64,000 nt of DNA from the NCBI RefSeq assembly GCF_014201355.1, contig NZ_JACHEG010000008.1:124001-188000 (forward strand), written 5' to 3'. Positions 57,782 to 64,000 of the stretch are shown in pieces (within the stretch, counting starts at the first letter, position 1; every line of letters begins with the position of its first letter). This stretch comes from Aliirhizobium wenxiniae (GTDB lineage: Bacteria; Pseudomonadota; Alphaproteobacteria; Rhizobiales; Rhizobiaceae). Position numbers and translations under genes: made by a program. The notes under the pieces were generated by a model. That model saw nothing but the letters and a program-made list of their open reading frames with translations, had not been told where the DNA came from and did no database searches.

Positions 57782-59908
57782 GTGGTATCTCCTGAAGACA
57801 AGGCTGATTTCGCCTTCACGACCTCGTATGCGGTTGGCGAAGTAGGCGTCATCGTCATAAACAACGCGCCGCTCAACCGGCTTGATCGCGCGGTCGTGGA
57901 CGGCGTGCTACAAGAGGTAGTCCGGCTGGACGCCCGGTCCGATATTCAAATCATCGCCGTTTGCGGGATCAATGGCGTTTTCGCGACAAGTCCCGCGGAT
58001 AACGATGGCAACTACGATAACGCTGTAAGCATTTCGCCGGTGCTTCAGGCCATTGCTTCGGCCGGCAAGCCGGTGCTGGCCCTAATCGACGGAAAAGCCG
58101 AGGATGGCGGCCTAGCGCTGGCGCTGGCATGTGACTGGCGTATCGCATCGGCACGTGCCACCGCAGCACTCCCCTGTACCTTGCTCGGGATCGTTCCAGG
58201 AGGTGGCGTGACCCAACTGCTGCCACGCCTAACGGGAACGATCGATGCCATCAAAATGGTGGCGCAGCCGGCGATCTCTGCCGCAGCGGCGTTGCAGTCG
58301 GGCCTTTTCGACGAGGTGCTCGACACATCCGATCTGGTGGCATCCGTCGTCGCAAAGGAACCGGTCTGGCATAAGCGGCATCTCCCTGACGTTACGATAA
58401 AGCCGGTCACCGTGACGGACATAGAGACGGCGTCCAGAGATGCCGTCAAGCGCGGCAAGGGCAGCAATGCGGTCCTGCAGACAGTTGATCTGATGCGCTC
58501 CGCAACCGCGTTGACGTTCGCCGAGGGGCTGGAACGCGAAGAATTATCGCGTAGGCAATCGCTGGCATCCGAAGAGGCCAAAGCGCTTCGATATCTCGTG
58601 CGGGCGGAGGTGGAGTCCGCAAGGGGGTTCGGCGGCAGCCATGCGGATGCAAGGCCCGTCAAACGGGTCGCCGTGATCGGTGGCGGCACAATGGGCTCCG
58701 GCATAGCGGTCGCGTTGGCGGTCGCCGGCCTGCAGGTGGATATCATCGAGCAAAGCGCCGAAGCTGCGTCCGCAGGCAATGACCGGGTGGAAGCCATCCT
58801 CCAGTCTCAGGTCAAGGCCGGGCGCGTGAGCGAAGAAAAGGCTGAGGCGGCAAGAGGCCGGTTCGAGGCTAGTGATGTGTGGGAGCGTGTCGGAAACGCG
58901 GACCTCGTCATCGAGGCGGCTTTCGAGGACATGGATGTCAAGCGCACGATCTTCGAACGTCTCGACATGCTCGCCAGACCGGGCGCCGTTCTTGCGACCA
59001 ACACTTCATATCTTGATGTCGATGCGATTGCCGCCATGACGGAGCGTCGCACGGACGTTTTGGGGCTGCATTTCTTTTCGCCTGCCCATGTCATGCGCCT
59101 GCTCGAAGTGGTCAAGGCGGACGCGACTTCACAAGACGTCTTGGCAACGGGCATGGCCCTGGGGCTCAGGATCGGCAAGCTTCCGGTCGTTGCCGGTGTC
59201 TGCGATGGCTTTATCGGCAACCGGATTTTTTCGACCTACAGACGTCATGCCGAATACCTGCTCGAGGATGGAGCATCGCCGGGCGACATCGACGCAGCGG
59301 TCGAGGAGTTCGGTTTCGCCATGGGGCCATTCGCCGTCGCCGACATGTCGGGTCTCGACATCGCATGGGCCATGCGCAAACGCCGTGCGGCCACCCGCAA
59401 TCCTGGCGAACGGTATGTCGCCATTCCCGACCGCCTGTGTGAAATGGGACGGTTGGGTCGGAAGGCCGGAAAAGGCTGGTACGATTATCCGAATGGCAAA
59501 CCGTTGGCCTCTGACGAGGTCTCGGCAATAATCGTCACCGAACGCAAGCGTTTGGGCCGCCCGATCCAGGTGTTTAGCTGCGACCAAATCCAATTGCGTC
59601 TTCTGAGCGTTATGGTCAACGAGGGTGCCAAGGTTCTAGAGGAGAAGATCAGTCCGAGAGCCTCCGATATCGATCTCGTCTTCGTCAACGGATACGGTTT
59701 TCCAAGGTTGAAAGGCGGACCGATGTTCACCGCCGACAGGATCGGCCTGCCGCAAATACTCGAACATGTGATCGAAGCATCTGCCGTCGGCGGCGCCGGG
59801 TCCGAGCCATCGGCCCTTCTCGTCGAACTGGCGACGTCGGGCCGCAGTTTCCAGGACTGGCAGAATGATCGCCAGGCGTCGAGTGACCAGCAAGGGAGAG
59901 TGCTTTGA
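57782..59908 (+). CDS. Hydratase/3-hydroxyacyl-CoA dehydrogenase fusion with degenerate hydratase domain
   Basis: A 708-residue protein with a crotonase-fold N-terminal domain and an intact 3-hydroxyacyl-CoA dehydrogenase. Against the fusion at 6684, the two catalytic glutamates are replaced by Ala112 (GGLALALAC for GGGLEIALAC) and Cys132 (ALPCTLLG for GLPEVTLG), and the GADAKEF oxyanion segment is replaced by TSPADNDGN. The dehydrogenase half keeps VAVIGGGTMGSGIAVA, the catalytic His in GLHFFSPAH, CDGFIGNRI and NGYGFPRLKGG. It probably only dehydrogenates, with hydration by the hot-dog protein coupled downstream. The start is GTG at 57782 behind GGAGGAAAC; the longer frame to 57731 lacks a site. 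Confidence 0.9.
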   Translation: MVSPEDKADFAFTTSYAVGEVGVIVINNAPLNRLDRAVVDGVLQEVVRLDARSDIQIIAVCGINGVFATSPADNDGNYDNAVSISPVLQAIASAGKPVLALIDGKAEDGGLALALACDWRIASARATAALPCTLLGIVPGGGVTQLLPRLTGTIDAIKMVAQPAISAAAALQSGLFDEVLDTSDLVASVVAKEPVWHKRHLPDVTIKPVTVTDIETASRDAVKRGKGSNAVLQTVDLMRSATALTFAEGLEREELSRRQSLASEEAKALRYLVRAEVESARGFGGSHADARPVKRVAVIGGGTMGSGIAVALAVAGLQVDIIEQSAEAASAGNDRVEAILQSQVKAGRVSEEKAEAARGRFEASDVWERVGNADLVIEAAFEDMDVKRTIFERLDMLARPGAVLATNTSYLDVDAIAAMTERRTDVLGLHFFSPAHVMRLLEVVKADATSQDVLATGMALGLRIGKLPVVAGVCDGFIGNRIFSTYRRHAEYLLEDGASPGDIDAAVEEFGFAMGPFAVADMSGLDIAWAMRKRRAATRNPGERYVAIPDRLCEMGRLGRKAGKGWYDYPNGKPLASDEVSAIIVTERKRLGRPIQVFSCDQIQLRLLSVMVNEGAKVLEEKISPRASDIDLVFVNGYGFPRLKGGPMFTADRIGLPQILEHVIEASAVGGAGSEPSALLVELATSGRSFQDWQNDRQASSDQQGRVL

Positions 59909-60738
59909 CTACCGACCAACCTGAATATGGCAACTTGGTCACGCGACAGGAGACCTGTGCGCTTGCCACGGTGCGGCGGGTGGCGGCGATGCTGGATGTC
60001 GACCCGAATACGTTCGCCAATGGAGACAGCCTCCCACGCGGCTGGCAATTCATTCTTCTGGCGGCTGACAGCCGACGGTCGGAGATCAGATCGGACGGAT
60101 TTCCCGGACTGGGCGTGCCATTGCCTGACCTCGGTCTGCCGCGGTTGCTGCTCGGCGGACGTTCGGTCGAATATCGACGCGACATTCCTATCGGAAGCAA
60201 CCTGCTCCGAAAGAGCCGCATCCAGAAAGTCTCGCACAAGGAGACACTAAGCGGTCAGATGGCGATCGTAACGATCGAGCATGAATTGAACACGGTGGAC
60301 GAGCCGGAGCCAGCACTTGTCGAATTCCAGACCTATATCATGATGAGTGCCGCGACGAACAGAACTCCAACGGCCCCGGCGGAAGGGGCCCCTCCGGCCG
60401 GTGCCGTGTCTGTGACGCCGGACGATACGCTGCTGTTCCAATATTCCGCTCTTGGCTTTAACTCTCACAAGATCCATCTGGACCGCGCCTATGCGCGGGA
60501 AACCGAGGGGTTTACAGATCTCGTGGTCAACGGTGGGTTGGCCACTCTGCTTTTCACCGAACACTTTCGCAAGGAGGTGGGGCAGAAGATGACGACCCTT
60601 AGGACAAAGCACCTCGCGCCATTATTCTGCGCCCGCCCGATCTCCATTCTCATGGATCGCGATGGAGAAAGCTGGCGCCTGGAAGCATTCGACGATCGAG
60701 GCGTGAGAGCCATGGAAATGCTCGTGACGACAGCTTGA
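59905..60738 (+). CDS. MaoC-like/HTD2-type hot-dog acyl-CoA hydratase
   Basis: A 277-residue double hot-dog protein of the FAS1-like dehydratase/mesaconyl- and 3-methylfumaryl-CoA hydratase type. The N-terminal half has RRVAAMLDVDPNTFANGDSLPRGWQF and the C-terminal half the hydratase-2-like YSALGFNSHKIHLDRAYARETEGFTDLVVNGGLATLL, with Asp/His in SHKIHLDRAYA. The start TTG at 59905 overlaps the fusion's stop (TTGA), and AGGGAG precedes it, so translation is coupled. This is the natural source of the hydratase activity the fusion has lost. Substrate stereochemistry and identity are unknown. Confidence 0.85.
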   Translation: MTTDQPEYGNLVTRQETCALATVRRVAAMLDVDPNTFANGDSLPRGWQFILLAADSRRSEIRSDGFPGLGVPLPDLGLPRLLLGGRSVEYRRDIPIGSNLLRKSRIQKVSHKETLSGQMAIVTIEHELNTVDEPEPALVEFQTYIMMSAATNRTPTAPAEGAPPAGAVSVTPDDTLLFQYSALGFNSHKIHLDRAYARETEGFTDLVVNGGLATLLFTEHFRKEVGQKMTTLRTKHLAPLFCARPISILMDRDGESWRLEAFDDRGVRAMEMLVTTA

Positions 60739-60920
60739 GAATACTCTTGACTATCATCAAGTTTTATATTTGAAATTTGTGTTGTACCTGTCAAATGACA
60801 AATGCTGGGAGGAGTGCTCGGTCAGAGCAACCGGCATGGGACATTAGCTCCATGAGAAGGGGCTGATGAGAGGATTTCGCGGAGCAAGTGCTTCGCGACG
60901 GTGCGTGCGGGAGGAATTGC
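60739..60920. other. Intergenic region upstream of TRAP genes
   Basis: A 182-base gap with an AT-rich part (TTTTATATTTGAAATTTG) and a TGTCAAATGACA palindrome-like stretch near 60788. It may hold the promoter for the transporter. No gene is supported. Confidence 0.35.
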
Positions 60921-62789
60921 ATGGCACATGCAGCAGATGACGACTTCTTCGCTGAAACCCAGTCGGAGGTGATCGACGCCAGGCCCGGATCGAGATTCAT
61001 GCGACCGGTCGAAATCGTGTCGGCCGGACTTCTGATCCTGATCGTCGGGCTGTTGCTCGGGGGCGTCTTCAGTCGCTACGTGCTCTCTACCCCAATTTTC
61101 TGGATCGACGAAGTGGTGTCGATCGCGTTTCTGTGGCTTGCCATGCTCGGATCCTCGATTGCGATCGACCGCAACGAGCACCTGCGGCTGACGGTCGTTC
61201 TTCTAGCGCTGCCCCCACGGGCCCGCAGCTTTGTAGAGACTTTGGCACTCGTGCTTGTCGGCGTCGTGCTAGCCTCTCTTCTTTGGCCGGCAATCGAACA
61301 TGTCCAGCAGGAAGCGCTCGTGCGCTCGGTTTCGCTCGGCATATCGCTGGGCTATCGCGCCTCCGCGCTGCCGGCGGGTATCTCATTGATGGGCCTTACG
61401 CTTGCCGTCAGCCTGTGGCGGAGCGCATCCTCGAAGGATTTTGGTCTTTCCGTTCTGATCGTCGCCGTCGTCGGGGGGCTGTTCTGGCTGGTTTCGGACC
61501 GGCTGGAGGATCTCGGAGACCTCAATATCCTGATCTTCCTCGTCGGCTTTGTGGGAATATTCCTGCTTCTTGGCGTGCCGATCGCCTTCTGTTTCGGGCT
61601 GGGTACGCTCAGCTTCCTTCTCTACAGCACCTATATACCGACCGTGGTTATGATAGGCCGCATGGACGAGGGCATGTCCTCGCTGATTCTTGTTTCGGTG
61701 CCCATCTTTGTTCTCCTCGGTTGCGTTCTCGATGCCACCGGTATGGGCAAGGCGATCGTCGATTTCATGGCGTCTTTTCTCGGGCATGTTAAGGCCGGAA
61801 TGTCCTACGTGCTGCTTGGCTCGATGTTCCTAGTATCTGGCATCTCGGGATCGAAGGTTTCCGACATGGCGACGGTGGCGCCGGCTCTGTTTCCAGAAAT
61901 GAAACGCCGCGGGCACAAGCCGAAGGAAATGATCGCGCTCCTTGCCACCGGCGCCGCCATGGCAGACACGGTTCCGCCATCCATCGTTCTGATTGTGCTC
62001 GGATCGATTGCCGGCGTATCGATCGCGTCGCTTTTTACCAGCGGTTTCGTGATCGCCATGGTCCTGCTGATCGTGCTGGCAATCCTTGCCAGATGGAAAG
62101 CCCGCGACGAAGACATGACAGGCGTGCAACGCCCTTCGCTCAAGCTCATACTTCGCTATTCATTGGTGGCTGCTCCGGTTTTGCTGCTGCCTTTCCTGAT
62201 CCGCGGTGCGGTTGGCGGTGGCATCGCAACAGCCACGGAAGTGTCAACCATTGCCGTTCTCTATGCGATGATCATCGGCATAGTCCTCTACGGGGGAATT
62301 CGCCCGACCAAGATCTACGCGATGCTGGTGGAAACCGCGGCATTGTCCGGTGCCATTCTGGTGATCCTCGGCACTGCCTCGGCCATGGCCTGGGCCCTGA
62401 CCCAAACCGGCTTTGCCGGACATATAGCAAACCAGCTGACCGAACTTCCGGGTGGGGCGTTTATCTATCTTCTTGCTACGATCCTGGTGTTCATGATCCT
62501 CGGATGCGTGCTCGAAGGCCTGCCCGCGATCGTGCTGATGGCACCGCTGATGTTCCCGATCGCCCGCCAGCTCGGCATCAATGACGTGCATTACTCGATG
62601 GTCGTCGTGACCGCGATGAATATCGGCCTCATGACACCGCCGATCGGTATCGGTTTCTACATTGCCTGCAAGATCGGCAATGTTCCACCCGATGAAGCCA
62701 TGGGGGCGATCTGGCCTTACCTGCTGGCACTGCTCATCGGATTGTTGGCGATTGCGGCCGTACCTGCACTGACCACTGCATATCTCTGA
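60921..62789 (+). CDS. TRAP transporter fused permease (DctQ-DctM)
   Basis: A 622-residue membrane protein fusing the small and large TRAP subunits. The first about 190 residues form four helices of DctQ type (FSRYVLSTPIFWIDEVVSIAFLWLAMLGSSIAIDRNEHLRL). The rest is DctM (LVGFVGIFLLLGVPIAFCFGLGTLSFL, SGISGSKVSDMATVAPALFPEMKRRG, PPSIVLIVLGSIAGVSIASLF, MTPPIGIGFYIACKIG). It drives sodium-coupled uptake of an organic acid delivered by the binding protein next to it. GGGAGGA precedes the start at 60921; the frame extends to 60888. Confidence 0.92.
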   Translation: MAHAADDDFFAETQSEVIDARPGSRFMRPVEIVSAGLLILIVGLLLGGVFSRYVLSTPIFWIDEVVSIAFLWLAMLGSSIAIDRNEHLRLTVVLLALPPRARSFVETLALVLVGVVLASLLWPAIEHVQQEALVRSVSLGISLGYRASALPAGISLMGLTLAVSLWRSASSKDFGLSVLIVAVVGGLFWLVSDRLEDLGDLNILIFLVGFVGIFLLLGVPIAFCFGLGTLSFLLYSTYIPTVVMIGRMDEGMSSLILVSVPIFVLLGCVLDATGMGKAIVDFMASFLGHVKAGMSYVLLGSMFLVSGISGSKVSDMATVAPALFPEMKRRGHKPKEMIALLATGAAMADTVPPSIVLIVLGSIAGVSIASLFTSGFVIAMVLLIVLAILARWKARDEDMTGVQRPSLKLILRYSLVAAPVLLLPFLIRGAVGGGIATATEVSTIAVLYAMIIGIVLYGGIRPTKIYAMLVETAALSGAILVILGTASAMAWALTQTGFAGHIANQLTELPGGAFIYLLATILVFMILGCVLEGLPAIVLMAPLMFPIARQLGINDVHYSMVVVTAMNIGLMTPPIGIGFYIACKIGNVPPDEAMGAIWPYLLALLIGLLAIAAVPALTTAYL

Positions 62790-62939
62790 CCCGCCGTCAG
62801 GGATCAGGCGCAATACCGTTCAAGGTGAGACCTGCGTGATCGCACAGGCGGCGAAATCCTGCCTGGAGGTAGGTATTGCAGGTCCGACTAATCTGAAATC
62901 AGAAGCTACGCGCATTTCGCGCTTTGGAGGGAGGAAGAC

Positions 62940-64000
62940 ATGAAAGACATCGAAAACAAAAAAATGGCAGGAACGGTCGATAAGGCTCGCCGGCGGACAT
63001 TGAAGATCATGGCGGGCACTGCAGTTGCCGGCATCGCCGGACCAAGCGGGTTGTTCTCGCCGGGTATCGTGCATGCGCAACAGAAATTCCGATTCAAACT
63101 CGGGATATCTCTGCCGGCAGCTCACCCCAATCCGAAGAACCTCAAGCTCGCCGCAGAAAAAATCCTCGCGGCTACCGATGGCCGGCTTTCCATCGAGGTG
63201 TTTCCGGCCGGCCAGTTGGGGAGCGATACGGACATGCTGTCGCAGGTTCGCTCCGGTGCGCTCGAGATGTTTTCCACTGCGGGTGGCGTCTGGGGGACAC
63301 TGATCCCGGCCTGCTCGATCAATGGCGTGGCCTTCGCATGGCCCGACGAGAAGACCTTGTGGGCCGCCTATGACGGTGACCTCGGTGCTTATCTGCGCAA
63401 GCAGTTTGAGCCGCTCGGCTTGGTTGCCCAAAACAAGATCTGGGATCACGGTTTTCGCTTCATGACCACAGGAGCCAAGCCGATCACAAAACCCGATGAT
63501 CTGGTCGGCATGAAGTTCCGTGTGCCGAATTCGCCTTTGGCCGTTTCGCTGTTCGAGATGCTGGGCGCCTCTCCGACCAATATCAATTTTGGCGAACTCT
63601 ATACCGCCCTCCAGACCGGTCTTGTCGATGGTCAGGAAAACCCTGCCGTTCTGATCGAGACGGGAAAACTTTACGAAGTCCAGAAGTACTGCGCCCAGAC
63701 CTCACATATGTGGGATGGTTTCTGGATTGTTTCCAACAAGCGCCGGTGGGACAGCCTGCCCGACGATCTTCGTAGCACCGCATCTCGGATCTTCGACGAG
63801 CAGGCGGTGCTCGAGCGCAAGGAGCATGCGGAACTGGCTGTGTCGACCGTCGAAACCCTAAAGGGCCACGGCATGGTGTTCAACCAAGTCGATCCGATGC
63901 CTTTCCGCGAAAAGCTCAAGTCAGCCGGATTCTACGCCAACTGGCAGAAGAAGTTCGGTGAAGAGGCATGGGGCCTGCTCGAAAAATATGCGGGTAAGCT
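62940..64000 (+). CDS. TRAP transporter substrate-binding protein (DctP), 3' end outside window
   Basis: The first 353 residues of a periplasmic DctP protein. The leader KARRRTLKIMAGTAVAGIAG has a twin-arginine pattern, with cleavage likely after VHA (46), so Tat export is likely. The mature part shows FKLGISLPAAHPNPKNL, ADGRLSIEVFPAGQLGSD-like ATDGRLSIEVFPAGQLG, MKFRVPNSPLAV (with the carboxylate-binding Arg), NINFGELYTALQTGLVDGQENPAVLI and GFWIVSNKRRWDSLP. GGAGGGAGGAAG precedes the ATG. Probably the solute supplier for the permease and the acyl-CoA module. No stop is reached before 64000. Confidence 0.9.
   Translation, partial: MKDIENKKMAGTVDKARRRTLKIMAGTAVAGIAGPSGLFSPGIVHAQQKFRFKLGISLPAAHPNPKNLKLAAEKILAATDGRLSIEVFPAGQLGSDTDMLSQVRSGALEMFSTAGGVWGTLIPACSINGVAFAWPDEKTLWAAYDGDLGAYLRKQFEPLGLVAQNKIWDHGFRFMTTGAKPITKPDDLVGMKFRVPNSPLAVSLFEMLGASPTNINFGELYTALQTGLVDGQENPAVLIETGKLYEVQKYCAQTSHMWDGFWIVSNKRRWDSLPDDLRSTASRIFDEQAVLERKEHAELAVSTVETLKGHGMVFNQVDPMPFREKLKSAGFYANWQKKFGEEAWGLLEKYAGK

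Noticed and set aside
1..64000. CRISPR array, tRNA/rRNA genes, phage genes and replication origin
   Set aside because: No regularly spaced repeats, no recognisable tRNA or rRNA segments, and no phage or rep genes were seen on either strand.

Overview
The window reads as part of an accessory replicon or genomic island of an alphaproteobacterium, most likely a rhizobial-type organism (Rhizobiaceae or a close relative). The grounds are inference from gene content and style: G+C-rich coding, strong AGGAG ribosome sites with several TTG and GTG starts, a glutathione-dependent formaldehyde operon with FrmR, pqqA-E, TRAP and LLM genes, and a broken gene tract beside an insertion sequence. No rRNA, tRNA, CRISPR array or replication origin was seen.

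Layout. 1-872: right end of an IS2-group IS3-family element, with orfA, the A7 frameshift site and part of orfB. 1056-15623: a CoA-dependent catabolic island. It holds a CMD-like protein, an atypical extended SDR, two small ABM monooxygenases, a type III CoA-transferase, an acyl-CoA dehydrogenase, a hydratase/dehydrogenase fusion, an alcohol dehydrogenase, a flavin reductase, a limonene-monooxygenase-like luciferase-family enzyme, a DHBP synthase (riboflavin precursor), an AcoR-like AAA+ regulator and an SDR. Repeated TGTCTC-N3/4-GAGACA palindromes mark the regulator and its neighbours. 15949-19407: LysR, a dinucleotide-binding oxidoreductase, a secreted hydrolase and a LamG-like exported protein. 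19510-25225: a decayed tract (ABM, ABC ATPase, fghA, gfa and glutathionyl-hydroquinone reductase remnants) around an intact AlkB, class III alcohol dehydrogenase and FrmR with two operator-like repeats. 25240-30915: esterase, LLM enzyme, quinone-reductase-like MDR, ABM, aldo/keto reductase, tautomerase and LysR. 30978-33242: chemoreceptor.

33816-51055 is a sugar-oxidation block: a divergent PQQ dehydrogenase, TetR, an MFS carrier translationally coupled to a GH3 beta-glucosidase, an HbpS-like protein, a Gfo/Idh/MocA oxidoreductase, a beta-propeller protein, a ruined thiolase, pqqEDCB, a YceI protein, the tiny pqqA and a Gcd-type glucose dehydrogenase. A plausible scheme is import and hydrolysis of glycosides, with periplasmic oxidation of sugars feeding electrons to ubiquinone; the window itself makes the cofactor.

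51454-64000: a TetR regulator, a chemoreceptor remnant, then a second acyl-CoA module: PcaF-like thiolase, type III CoA-transferase, SDR, VOC protein, a second hydratase/dehydrogenase fusion, a hot-dog hydratase and a TRAP transporter whose binding protein runs off the end. The hydratase half of this second fusion has lost both catalytic glutamates, and the gene coupled to it encodes a separate hydratase-family protein. The best candidates for something new are the flavin-supplied LLM catabolic island with its GAFTGA-less regulator and palindrome set, and this swapped-hydratase module.
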